This document shows positions 21,770 to 32,810 of a stretch of DNA of 64,000 nt, piece by piece; the stretch's first letter is position 1, and each line of letters starts with the position of its first letter. The stretch is from Maylandia zebra. Its lineage: Eukaryota; Chordata; Actinopteri; Cichliformes; Cichlidae. The notes below the pieces were generated by a model that worked only from the letters and a program-made list of their open reading frames with translations, did no database searches and had not been told where the DNA came from. A program made the position numbers and the translations under genes. The stretch is taken from positions 3,235,556 to 3,299,555 of the forward strand of contig NC_135187.1 in the NCBI RefSeq assembly GCF_041146795.1, written 5' to 3'.

Positions 21770-22077
21770 TCTGACTGCAGAGACATGGCTCTCTGACTCT
21801 GTTAGACTGAACTAAACCTACAAGCCCTGAAAATACAACTTTACCATCAGAACTAGAAATAATAATGAATAATATGAAACATCCCAGATTTTCATTGGAA
21901 ATTGTCCTGAGTGTCTGAATATTCATTTCCAAAGCTGACTTTGTTTCTTAGGACAAAATTTATGAATAAAATAATTATTCAGTTACACAAAAAGTTTCCT
22001 AGCCTTTCATATTAAATGAAATTAAAGAAAAGAGAAGAAAATTACATTAAAAAAAAAAAGCTCTAAGGCTGACTTAC

Positions 22078-22115
22078 TTCCAAATTCCAGTCTGGTTCCT
22101 CCACCAAAAGTCCAC
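22078..22115 (-). CDS. J segment J2b
   Basis: A 38-nt J with the same translation as J2a ([12 protein letters not shown]). The downstream flank with an A run and CTCTAAGGCTGACTTAC is shared with J3a and J3c. Its upstream flank ends abruptly at the CATC-repeat tail of the Rex3-like insertion. Confidence 0.95.
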
Positions 22116-22154
22116 CACAGTGATACAAACTCATTGAGGCGCCGTACAAAAACC
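22116..22154 (-). other. J2b recombination signal (23-RSS)
   Basis: GGTTTTTGT, 23-base spacer, CACTGTG. Confidence 0.95.
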
Positions 22155-22200
22155 TCTGACTGTAGAGAGACACGGCTCTCTGACTCTGAAACAAACAAAC

Positions 22201-23760
22201 TCCATCCATCCATCCATCCATCTTCATCCGCTTTATCCAATGCCGGGTCGCGGGGGCAGCAGCCTAAGCAAAGAGGCCCAGACCTCCCTCTCCCCAGCCA
22301 CCTCCTCCAGCTTATCCGGGGGAATACCAAGGCGTTCCCAGGCCAGCCGAGAGATATAATCTCTCCAGCGTGTCCTGGGTCTGCCCCGGGGCCTCCTCCC
22401 GGTGGGACATGCCTGGAACACCTCACCCAGGAGGCACCCAGGGGGCATCCTTGTCAGATGCCCGAACCACCTCAGCTGGCTCCTTTCGATGTGGAGCAGC
22501 AGCTGCTCTACTCTGAGCCCCTCCCGGATGGCCGAACTTCTCACCCTATCTCTAAGGGAGAGGCCAGCCACCCTTCGGAGGAAGCTCATTTCTGCCGCTT
22601 GTATCCGCGATCTCGTTCTTTCGGTCACTACCCACAGCTCGTGGCCATAGGTGAGGGTAGGGACGTAGATCGACCGGTAAATTGAGAGCTTTGCTTTTAC
22701 ACTCAGCTCCCTCTTCACCACGACGGACCGGTGCAGCGTCCGCATTAATGCAGCTGCAGCCCCAATCCGTCTGTCGATCTCCGGTTCCCTTCTCCCATCA
22801 CTCGCGAACAAGACCCCGAGATACTTGAACTCCTCCACTTGGGGCAGGAACTCATCCCTGACCCGGAGTGGGCACTCCAACCTTTTCCGGCTGAGAACCA
22901 TGGCCTCAGATTTGGAGGTGCTGATACTCATTCCCGCTGCTTCACACTCGGCTGCGAACCGTTCCAGTGCGAGCTGGAGGCCCTCACCCGATGAAGCCAA
23001 CAGAACCACATCATCCGCAAAAATCAGAGATGAGATTCTGAGGCCACCAAAGCGAAAGCCCTCCGCCACTTGGCTGCGCCTAGAAATCCTGTCCATAAAA
23101 ATTATGAACAGAACCGGAGACAAAGGGCAGCCCTGGCGGAGCCCATCACCCACCGGGAACGAGTCCGACTTATTGCCGGCAATGCGAACCAAGCTCTTGC
23201 AACGGTTGTATAGGGATCGAATGGCCCGTAGCAAAGGGCCAGACACCCCATATTCCCGCAACACCTCCCACAGGACACCCCGAGGGACACGTTCGAATGC
23301 CTTCTCCAAGTCCACAAAACACATGTAGACTGGTTGGGCAAACTCCCATGCACCCTCAAGTATCCTGGAGAGGATAAAGAGCTGGTCCAGTGTTCCGCGA
23401 CCAGGACAAAAACCGCATTGTTCCTCCTGTATCCGAGGTTCGACTAGCGGACGAACTCTCCTTTCCAGCACCCTGGCATAGACTTTCCCAGGGAGGCTGA
23501 GGAGTGTGATCCCCCTGTAGTTGGAACACACCCTCCAGTCCCCCTTCTTAAAGATGGGGACCACCACCCCGGTCTGCCAGTCCACAGGTACTGCTCCTGA
23601 TCTCCACGCAACATTGCAGAGGCGTGTCAACCAGGACAGCCCTACAACGTCCAGAGCCTTCAGGAACTCGGGGCGGACCTCATCAACACCAGGGGCTCTG
23701 CCACCAAGGAGTTGTTTAACTGCCTCAGTGACCTCGCCTCCGGAAATTGGCGGGTCATTC
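22201..23760 (-). mobile_element. Rex3-like (RTE clade) LINE, 3' part
   Basis: A non-LTR retrotransposon of the Rex3 type, ending at the left in CATC repeats typical of this family. It is the outermost layer of the transposon stack between J2b and J2c. Its 5' part continues at 32,585-32,690 beyond a Rex1-like insertion marked by the 6-bp duplication TCATTC (23,755-23,760 and 32,585-32,590). Confidence 0.9.
22233..23759 (-). pseudogene. Rex3-like reverse transcriptase (5' part displaced)
   Basis: About 509 codons without a stop. Motifs: NDPPISGGEVTEAV at the start, NYRGITLLSLPGKVY, GFCPGRGTLDQL, CFVDLEKAFERVPR, GLRQGCPLSPVLF, FADDVVLLA (catalytic FADD), EEFKYLGVLF and the C-terminal GHLTRMPPG and RRPRGRPRTRWRDY blocks. 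The upstream codons lie at 32,591-32,690; without the intervening Rex1-like element the two parts are in one frame. There is no apurinic endonuclease in what remains, so this copy was already 5'-truncated. Confidence 0.9.
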
Positions 23761-23856
23761 AAGGTTCAAGGTTCAAGGTTCAAGGTTCTTTATTTGTCAC
23801 ATGCATAGTTATACAAGTATAACACACAGTGAAATGTAGCCTGACACGCTCCTCGA

Positions 23857-24836
23857 TAGGGATGGGTACCGGTGTCCGGTGCCATGATGGCACCGGTTCT
23901 GACATAAACGGTAGTAACCAGACCGAAAAGCAGCGCACATTTCGGTGCTTTAGTTCGGTGCTTTTTTTTCCTGAGCTTTCCTGAGTACGTACGTTCTGTT
24001 AGAGCAGAGCTACAGATTAAAAATGCCCAAGGCGAAGCGGTCAAAAGTCTGGCTGTACTTCACAGCAAAATATGCAAACTCAGCAGCAACAAGTGCTTTA
24101 AGCTGATACTGTGATACTGTCAAAGAAGGTAACACCAAGAATCCGATTAAACAGCTGGCGACGCATAGCGTTTTTTTTAAAAGCCGAGAAATGCGCCGTA
24201 TTTGATAGCTTGCTGCGAGACCTCACACCGTGCACGTCGGGTGGGTTGCCAGTTATCGGACCCGGAGCAACATCCCCCAAAAACCCGAAGAACAGAGTCC
24301 TGGCCCCTAGCCCTGCCAGTGTAGCAGAAATGATGACGGATGATGATGGCAGCAGCAGCAGTTCTTCTCTGCATGAGTAGCTTAATGTTGTTCGTGTGTA
24401 ATTTACGTTGAGTGGGCTAACCACGTTATTACATTAATGCATGTAAGGTGAACTAGCAAACATCATCATAGCTACATGCGGCTGTCTTCTTGTTTGATGG
24501 CAGATACTCCCTTCACCCTGGCCAAAAAGGCTAAAATGACCAAAGAAAAAGTGGGAAACAGTTAAACATGAGAGGGTTTAAGTTTGTGTTTTTTCCATTG
24601 TTTAAGCACTGCTTCCAGCCAAGAGTGATGCCATTTATATGCCACATAGCTGCAGAAAAGGCTAATATTGATATCTTTTTACAAAAAAAAACAGCTGAAC
24701 ATGAGAGGTTTTTGGACAAAGTTTGTGTTCTCCAGTCTTTAAGCACCGGTTCGAGCACCGTTTAAGCACCGGCACCGTTTCAAAAGTACCGGTTTGGCAC
24801 CGGTATCGGATAAAACCTAAACGATACCCATCCCTA
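23857..24836 (+). mobile_element. Non-autonomous hAT transposon with 8-bp TSD
   Basis: 980 bp with terminal inverted repeats starting TAGGGATGGGTA and flanked by the perfect duplication CTCCTCGA (23,849-23,856 and 24,837-24,844). A + strand frame starting near 24,023 reads MPKAKRSKVWLYFT, resembling the BED zinc-finger start of hAT transposases, but it is broken soon after. It sits inside the 3' UTR of the Rex1-like LINE. Confidence 0.92.
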
Positions 24837-25152
24837 CTCCTCGACATGTGCAAAAAAATTGGGGGGGGGGGGGGTGTAGAGGAAAAACATTATATATATA
24901 TATATATATGTAGTATATACATTGGGTGAATGTGCAGTAGTAGCAGCAAGCAGGTGAATTCTGTACATTAATATGAATAGACATCTGACTATTTTACAGG
25001 ATAGACAATATAAACATATTTAAAATTAAAGGAATTGAAATGTACATTGTGCCTTGGTTTAGTGTCTGGAAGAGTCCTGACTCAGTCAATTATAGATGAT
25101 GTGAGAGGGCGGGTGTGTGTGTTTAGAGCACGGATGGCTTGGGGATAGAAGC

Positions 25153-25185
<33 letters not shown>

Positions 25186-26747
25186 GGCCTGTCCCGTTTG
25201 GCTCTTTTGCATCAGAATTGTTGTCTAAAGGCAAAGAAAGATGCCCAATGGATTTACTTCACCAAATTGACCATCCCAGCCTTGCCGTAATGGTCCATTT
25301 GATTCACCTTTTATTGTTTATTTTATTTTCACTTACTGAATATGGGACAGACTTTACTGGGGGAAAGAAGGGGAGAAAGAAAGAGGGAAAGAGAAACAGC
25401 TGAGAAGAGGGACGGGGGAGAAGGGCAAAAACCAAAAACCAACAGAGTGAGCAGAAAAAGAAAAGAAAAAAAAAATGCATATATCAGTCACCTGGGTCAC
25501 CTGCTGAGAAAGAAAAAAGAAAACAAGCAGAAGAGAACAAGAGTAATAGAATAAACAACATCACAATGATATATGGGAATATGACAGTAAATACTAAATA
25601 TTACACATTATTGTGCAGCACATAAGATCAACACAACACAGTGTGCTTTGAGGTAGGAGCCAAAAAGGGTGTAGTTTGTGGATGTGATCACCCGTGGTAC
25701 ACCTGTGAGCATGGACGCGCTTGTTTTTTGTTTTTTTAAAAGGTTCCTTCATGTAATGATCTGCTAGAGGGTGTGGGGGGGCCACAGCCCCGTCCTCCAG
25801 GGCATGAAGCAGGTATGGAGGAGATCAAAACTCCAGACATCCAGAGGCCCCCAGAACACAAGAGACCAAGGAAGACCAACAGAGGGGCAGCCGCGCCACT
25901 GTCCCAGAAAGAGCTGAGGAGAGTCCCAGATGAGGGCTCACTCAGCAGCCGCGGAGCAGAAACCAGGGGGAGTTGCAGTGACGCGCCCGTGAGCTCCGCC
26001 GGCAGCCAGCCGTGCCTGAGTGACCGAGCCCCAGGCCGAGAGGCCGGGGGCACCCCACCTCCGAAGTGGCCCGAGCAAGCCCCAGGCTCCAGGCCCCGAT
26101 AAGCGGCCGCCAAGGAGTGAGCCGGTGTGTACCTGGACGCCCACCCCCGGACACAAAGAACCACCAACGCACCGATGTCTGAGGGAGTCCGCCACTGGCA
26201 GGGGAAGTGGTAGTAGGGGGAGATAGGCCTCCATACCTTGGAGGGCCTAAGATGTCCCCAGAGAGGTGGCGCCTGACACCCAACCTGACATATAGACACA
26301 GAAATACAGGCACACACATATACAAACATCTATTCCCACCCTCATGCTCTCATATACACTTACTCCACACTCAACCAACGTGGAGACAGACATAAAGAGA
26401 CGCTGTACACACGATCACACTCCCCAAGCGTACTCTAAGCCCCGGGTCTAGGTACCCTTGCCCCTGGAGGGGGGGAACTGCACCCAGACCCAGGTGGTGT
26501 TACCCTTTTCCCTGCGGTGGGGGGAGGCAGACCGCCCCGACTCCGCAGCAGCAGGGAGGCCCCACACTCCAGACCGCAGTCGGACGGCCAACTCCTCCTC
26601 CTAGCCCCCCCGCTCCAGCAGGCCGCAGAGAACGGGGGTGAGAGAAGACTCCAAACCTTCCTCCACCCGCTCATTGTAATGTTGATGCATGTGTGTTCTA
26701 AGGTGCATTTAAAACCCAGGAGGGCATGGAGCTACCTGCCAGAGAGC

Positions 26748-26836
26748 AGCAGGTAAGCGCATGGTCCCTCCAACAGGAGGGACCATGCGCTTACCTGCTT
26801 AAATACACGTAGCCCTCAATGTCTACGTGTATTTAA
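26748..26836. repeat. Two adjacent perfect inverted repeats (hairpins)
   Basis: 24-bp arms at 26,748-26,771 and 26,776-26,799 with a 4-base loop, directly followed by 13-bp arms at 26,799-26,811 and 26,824-26,836 with a 12-base loop. LINE copy B has neither; there the two outer arms are separated only by TGATA and the loop bases. Confidence 0.95.
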
Positions 26837-27892
26837 CATTGAGAGGTGGGCAACGACACCAGGGGTGGGGTGTACACCCTGATGGTACTTTGGGTTCCGT
26901 GTATCGTGCCCACCCCCAAGATCCTATATGTATGTGTAATGAGAGTGTGAGTAATGTGAATGTCTAAGTTGTGGGAGAGGCAGCCAGAAGGGGACGGGGG
27001 GGGGGGGGGGGGGGGGGGGGGTGGCCTCCTCTGCACCCTGGTGACATACCCCTACTCCAAGGTCCTGCATGTGTGGGTGGTTGTGGTGGAGCGGGAAGAG
27101 GGAGGCAGCTGGAGATGGGGAGGGAAGGAAGGGAGGGGCAAGTGACCCCTCCCTGGGGCCAGCTCCCCCACTGACCCCAGTAGGCACCCCCATACTCCGC
27201 GACCCGCCAGGGAAAGGGGGCCCAGGCCCATCCAGACCGGGGCCCAGCGCAGCAGCGCCTCCCGGCCCCACAGAGCCCAGGACAGTCCACCCAACCCCAC
27301 CACAGAGAAAACTGCACCCACCCCACCATCCACTCTTCTTCCAGACTACATAAGACAATAAACACCCAGGCTGAGATCTTCCTCCACCTCTCCTGTGTCT
27401 CCCCCTCCTGCAGAGAGAGCCCCTGAGGAGAGGAAAGCTCCTGCAAGATGTGACAATCTTCCCCACCAGTTGAAGAGCCCCCCAGGTGGCTCGATGCACC
27501 GGCGGCACCCTGCTCCAGGGCTGGGCCCCCATGTACCCACCCGCCCACAACCCCGGCAACACACCAACCAGGACCCAAGCCCCCGAGGCCCGGCCCGGGC
27601 CCCAGCCCAGAGACGGAGCGCCCCCAGAACCTCACGCCCATCCCGGACCCACCCAGGGGCAGCCAGGCTACCAGGTCAGTAACCCACGTCCGTCAGCACA
27701 GACCCTCCCCTAGTCCCGCTGCACGCAGCCGCGAGGAAACAGTCACCTGAGAGCCCACAGAGCCCCCAACCGGACATGACCGCTACCCAAGGAAGATGCC
27801 TCCGGGGAACCCCCCGATGCCCTAAGCCTGTCCCTACCCCCACACCAATCACAACAGTGAAGGCGGGACCAAACTATGACCCCCCACCCCCA

Positions 27893-30057
27893 CTAGGTGA
27901 TGGAGCTGATCAAAGGAGCCCAGAGCAATTGATCTGATGTGGTGGCAGAGGCTGTATCAAGACTAATGTAATCTAATAGATAATTTCTATATTGGTTAGA
28001 ATTAAGATTATTTTTATTTTTCCAGTTCATGAGGACAGTTTTCTTGGCTATGCATAGGGCAGTGAAAACCATATGGGCAATATTCTTTTCTGAAGTGACA
28101 TTATCTAAGCTGCCCAACAAACACACTAAGGGGGAAGTTGGAATGTTACATTTCAGACACTTCGATAAGTCTTCACATATCTCGCGCCAAAACTTCTGAA
28201 CTGGTGGACAGAACCAAAGAGCGTGGATATAATTGTCCGGTGAATTGGTTTGGCAGTGTGAGCAGTTGTTGGTAGACATAAAGCCCATCTTGAACATCTG
28301 ATGACCTGTATAGTGCACTCTATGTAATATTTTGTATTGAATTAATTGAAGACTGGGATTTCTAATTAGATGAAAGGTTTTTAAGCAAATCTGAGACCAG
28401 AAGTTTAGGTCTAAGTTAACTGATAAATCCGCTTCCCATTTTGCAATAGGAAGTGATATTGATTCATCTGTTTTAGAAAGCATTCTGTATATTTTGGATA
28501 GTAATTTGGGGGTTTTAAGAGTAAGAAATTGAACCACACTTGGTGGTGTTTGTAGTTCAACTTGACCCGGTTTAAATTTCTTTTTTACTATGGATTTAAT
28601 TTGTTGATATTCTAAAAATCTTTTCTTGTTGATCCCATATTGTGTAACTAGTCTGTCAAATGAAATAAATTCTGTTCCTTCTAGTATATGTTCTAAATAT
28701 TTGATTCCTTTGCCACTCCAATCTGAAAAGTTTATCATATTATTGTTTTGTAATATGTCAGGGTTGTTCCAGATAGGTGTACGTTTGCATGGGATTAATG
28801 AAGACGCCGTCAATTTTAGAAACTCCCACCATGCTGTCAGAGAAGAGCTGATGTTGATGCTTTTAAAGCATTCATGTCGTTGGATGTTTGAGCTGATAAA
28901 TGGTAGGTCTGAGATCTCTAGATTATTGCAGAGTGCTTGTTCTACATCTAGCCAAGGTTCATCTAAGAGGGTATGTTTTAGCCATCCTGAGATAAACTGA
29001 AGCCTGTTTGCTAAGAAGTAGTGCTGAAAGTTAGGCAGTTCTAGTCCTCCTTTATCTTTGGTCTTTTGTAGTGTTTTTAAGCTTATACGTGGGGGTTTAT
29101 TTTCCAAAGGAATTTGGACATACATGGGAGAAACATTAATACCTAAATATTTTATATTTCCCGATTGCAGTGTTGTAGAAGAGGAATTATGGAGGGAGCA
29201 ATTAATCGGTAGAACTGTAGATTTTGACCAGTTAATTGAGTAATCTGATATTCTTGCAAAAGAGTTTATCAATTCAATCACCCCAAAGATATTGGTTTGT
29301 GAATTTTGGAGAAAGAGTAACACATCATCCGCATAAAGGCTGATTTTATGTTCCACGTTCTTGCATTTTATGCCCTTAATTACTGAATTCTGTCTAATTG
29401 CTGCTGCTAGTGGTTCAATAAAAATTGCAAACAGTGAAGGGGAGAGTGGGCATCCCTGCCTGGTGCCCCTCAAGAGACAGAAGCTGGAGGATGTCTGGTC
29501 ATTTGTTCTAACACAAACCGTTGGGGAATTATATAATATTTTTAACCAGTTTATGAAAGAGGATCCAAAACCAAATTTGTGTAAAGTTGCAAATAGAAAT
29601 TTCCAGTTAACTCTGTCGAATGCTTTTTCTGCGTCTAAAGAGAATATTGTAGTTTCTAGGTTTTTACTGTATGAGTAGTCTATCAAATTAAGTAATCTAC
29701 GTGTATTTGTTGATGAGTGCCTACCTTTTATGAAACCAGTTTGGTCAGGATGAATTAAGAGGGGGGTTATTTTCTCCAGTCTCTTTGAGAGAGCTTTGCA
29801 GATTATTTTAAGGTCTACGTTTATAAGGGATATTGGACGATAGCTTGAGGGATATACAGGGTCTTTGCCTGGTTTTAGCAGGAGATTAATGTTTGCAGAA
29901 TTCATATTTGATGGAAGTCTGCCCTTTTCTTTAATTTCCAACAACGTTCTGTAGAAAACTGGTGCTAGAATCGACCAGAATTCTTTGTAGAATTCTGCAG
30001 GAAAGCCGTCTGGACCTGGAGCCTTATTATTGGGCATACTTATCAGAGCTTCCTGGA
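27893..30057 (-). pseudogene. L1/Tx1-like ORF2 reverse transcriptase, 5'-truncated
   Basis: About 720 codons from just before the polymerase fingers: MPNNKAPGPDGFPAEFYK, SYRPISLINVDLKI, QTGFIKGRHS, FSLDAEKAFDRVNW, RGTRQGCPLSPSLF, ISLYADDVLLF (catalytic YADD), then a long C-terminal region with a cysteine/histidine cluster (NNCSHC...HALWFC) typical of L1. The endonuclease is missing. An intron-free open frame runs on across the insertion boundary into the last codons of the Rex1-like ORF, producing a 797-codon chimera. Confidence 0.92.
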
Positions 30058-30073
30058 GATAGAAGCTCCTCTT

Positions 30074-32584
30074 GAGTCTCTCTGTCCTTGCCCGGAAGAT
30101 GCGGAACCTTCTACCAGATTGCAGAAGTTGGAACAGTTTGTTGCCAGGATGGGACGGGTCCTTCAGTATCTGCGCTGCTCTAGTTCGGCATCTCCTGGTG
30201 TAGGTGTCCTGAAGCGGGGGGAGAGCAATCCTGCAGCAGCGTTCTGCTGTACGGATCACTCTCTGGAGAGCTTTTTGGTCCTTCACACAGCTGTTCCCAA
30301 ACCACGATGTTCTGTGTGAGGATGCTCTCCACAGCGCCTGTATAGAAAATCCTGAGGATCTTTGGAGAGACCCTGAACTTCCTCAGTTGTCGTAGGTGAT
30401 ACAGGCGCTGCCTAGCCTTTTTGGTCTGGACCTGAATGTGGGCAGCCCATGTCAGGTCTGAGGAGATGTGGACACCAAGATACTTGAAGGACTGCACCCT
30501 CTCCACTGGAGCTCCATTGATGATAATGGGCTTGTAGTCTCTGTGCTGACCCCTTCTGAAGTCCACCACCAGCTCCTTGGTCTTGCTGACGTTCAGCTGG
30601 AGGTGGTTGTCCTGGCACCACGATGCCAGATTCTTCACTTCATCCATGTAGGCCGCCTCATCGTTGTTGGAGATGGCACCCAACACCACTGTGTCGTCAG
30701 CAAACTTCACAATGGTGTTGGAGCCATGGGTGGCCACACAGTCTGAAGTGTAGATGGAGTAGAGCAGTGGCGAGAGGACACATCCCTGAGGTGCTCCTGT
30801 GTTGATGGTGATGCTGTTGGAGAAGCACCTGCCCACCCTCACCACCTGAGTTCTGCCAGTGAGGAAGTCCAACACCCATGCACACAGACGGCTGTTAAGT
30901 CCCAGATCCCTCAGCTTTGTGAACAGTCTGCAGGGCACTATTGTGTTAAACGCTGAACTGTAATCAACAAACAGCATTCGCACATAGTTACCCTGTTTCT
31001 TGTCCACATGGCTGAGAGTGGTGTGTAGGACGTGGGCGATGGCATCCTCTGTGGATCTGTTGGATCTGTAGGCGAACTGCAGCGGATCTGTGGTGTCTGG
31101 GATGGAGGAGGAGATGATGTTCTTCAGCAGCCTCTCAAACACCTTCATTACTACCGAGGTCAGTGCAACTGGCCGGTAATCATTCAGGGATGAGGGTTTG
31201 CTGTTCTTGGGCACAGGGATGATGGTGGATCTTTTGAAGCATGTGGGGACCACAGACTTCGCCAGGGACTCGTTGAAGATGTAAGTGAACACACCTGCTA
31301 GCTGATCAGCACAGCAGCGCAGCAGACGGCCGGTGATGCCGTCTGGCCCCGCCGCTTTCCTTGTGTTCACTCTCCTCAGTGCCGCTCGGACGTCATGCTC
31401 CGCGATGCTGGTCACCGGTCTCTCGCTGATGACGTCACTGTCCTCGGTAGTCAGGCGGTAGATAGCATTAGCCGCCTGGCTAACCTCGAAACGGGCGTAG
31501 AACTGATTCAGCTCGTTGGTGAATGCAGAGTCAGCGTTGATCAGCGCAGTGTCCCTGGCTTTGTAGTCCGTAATGGTGCGTAGTCCGTGCCACATACTCC
31601 GTGTGTCGCCCTGGTGGAAGCGGGACTCCACACGTTCCCAGTACCTGCGTTTGGGATCTCTCACCGCGCGCCGCACGCCGTATGAGGCCGCTTTGTAGGC
31701 GCTCATATCGCCAGTGGCGAGACCCGCGTTGTAGGAGGCGGTCCTGGCGTTTACTGCAGTGCGGATCGATCTGTCCATCCACGGTTTCTGGTTTGGGAAT
31801 GAGGTGACTCTCGCAGTGGGGATAATCTCCTCCGCTAGCATATTGACGAAGCATACTGCTACTTCCGTAAACTCGTTGATGTCGACTGCGCATGCTCTGA
31901 ACATGTCCCAGTCGACGTCGTTGAGTGCGTCCTGTAGCGTAGCTTCTGATTGGGCAGTCCACCGTTTTACCTCCCTCGTGGTTACTTCTTCCCTCCGTAT
32001 GCTTTGTTTATACTGGGGGATGAGGAAGATGGCGTTATGGTCAGACTTCCCAAAAGCCGGGTGTGAGACAGCTTTGTAGCCCTGCTTGTATGGCGTGTAG
32101 CAGTGATCCAAAATTCGATCCCCTCTCGTTGGACACGAGACATGCTGGTAAAAGTTTGGCATGACTTGTCTGAGGTTCGCTTTGTTAAAGTCTCCTGCTA
32201 CAATGAGGGCTGCGCCCGGGTCCTTGTTTTGAAGCGAGCTCAGCACATCATGTAATTCGGACAAAGCCATACCTGTGTCCGCTTGGGGTGGGATGTAGAC
32301 CGCCGTGGCGATGACCGAGGTGAACTCACGGGGCAGATAGAAAGGGCGGCACTTAATGCTCAGGAACTCCAGATGTGGCGAGCAGCCGCTGGAGAGAGTA
32401 GAAATGCTCCTGGCATCACACCACTTTCTGTTTACCATGAAACACACTCCCCCACCTTTGGTTTTGTTTGACTCTGCCGTTCTGTCCGCGCGGAGCACAA
32501 AGAATGAATCCGACGGAGTTACGGCCTGGTCCGGCACGGTGGGGGTCAGCCATGTCTCCGTGAAGCACAGAATGTTGCAGTCCC
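30074..32584 (-). pseudogene. Rex1-like endonuclease/reverse transcriptase ORF
   Basis: Endonuclease blocks FTETWLTP, IVAGDFNKANL and GKSDHNAIF are followed by RT blocks [63 protein letters not shown] and VKFADDTVVLG (catalytic FADD). Near 30,300 a short deletion shifts the frame, and the normal C-terminal sequence (RVIRTAERCCRIALPPLQD) continues in another frame. The 5' end is truncated within the endonuclease. Upstream codons in the same open frame (to 32,669) belong to Rex3-like DNA read out of frame. Confidence 0.9.
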
Positions 32585-32690
32585 TCATTCCCCTCATCCC
32601 CAGACTCTGCTTCCTCCGTATCAGTGGGATTAAGGAGGTCCTCGAAGTATTCCTTCCACCGCCTGACAATTTTCTCAGTCGACGTAATAT
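32585..32690 (-). mobile_element. Rex3-like LINE, displaced 5' piece
   Basis: On the - strand it encodes RRWKEYFEDLLNPTDTEEAE, a conserved block just upstream of the Rex3 polymerase. It lines up in frame with 23,759 once the Rex1-like insertion is discounted. The 5' truncation point is near 32,690. Confidence 0.88.
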
Positions 32691-32733
32691 TTAAAACTAA
32701 TATTTATTAATAAACACAGTTTAATTAACTTAC

Positions 32734-32771
32734 TTCCAACATCCAGTCTGGTTCCGCCACCAAAAGTCCAC
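32734..32771 (-). CDS. J segment J2c, stranded by transposons
   Basis: A 38-nt J encoding [12 protein letters not shown] plus one base with donor GTAAG. It is intact but lies 11.8 kb from C2 and 10.6 kb from J2b because of the nested insertions. Its upstream flank matches that of J1 for over 100 bases. Confidence 0.95.
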
Positions 32772-32810
32772 CACAGTGATACAAACTCATTGAGCCGCCG
32801 TACAAAAACC
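32772..32810 (-). other. J2c recombination signal (23-RSS)
   Basis: GGTTTTTGT, 23-base spacer with one substitution relative to the others, CACTGTG. Confidence 0.95.

Larger units (their letters stand above)
25160..30057 (-). mobile_element. L1/Tx1-like LINE, copy C, with 16-bp TSD
   Basis: A 4.9-kb 5'-truncated insertion with a poly-A tail (T run at 25,160-25,185) and the perfect target duplication GATAGAAGCTCCTCTT (25,144-25,159 and 30,058-30,073). It holds the C-terminal two thirds or so of ORF2 and a long 3' UTR that is GC-rich at 25.8-27.8 kb. Copies A and B are 3' ends of the same family. It lies inside the Rex1-like LINE. Confidence 0.93.
23761..32584 (-). mobile_element. Rex1-like (CR1 group) LINE, interrupted by two other transposons
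   Basis: Inserted into the Rex3-like copy with TSD TCATTC. The left (3') end is a row of AAGGTTC repeats, the usual tail of these LINEs. The coding part is at 30,074-32,584. It is split by an hAT element (23,857-24,836) and an L1/Tx1-like LINE (25,160-30,057). The 5' end is truncated inside the endonuclease. Confidence 0.9.

Noticed and set aside
24023..24380. Possible small BED-finger host gene on the + strand
   Set aside because: It is inside an hAT element with perfect target duplication and is truncated after the finger.
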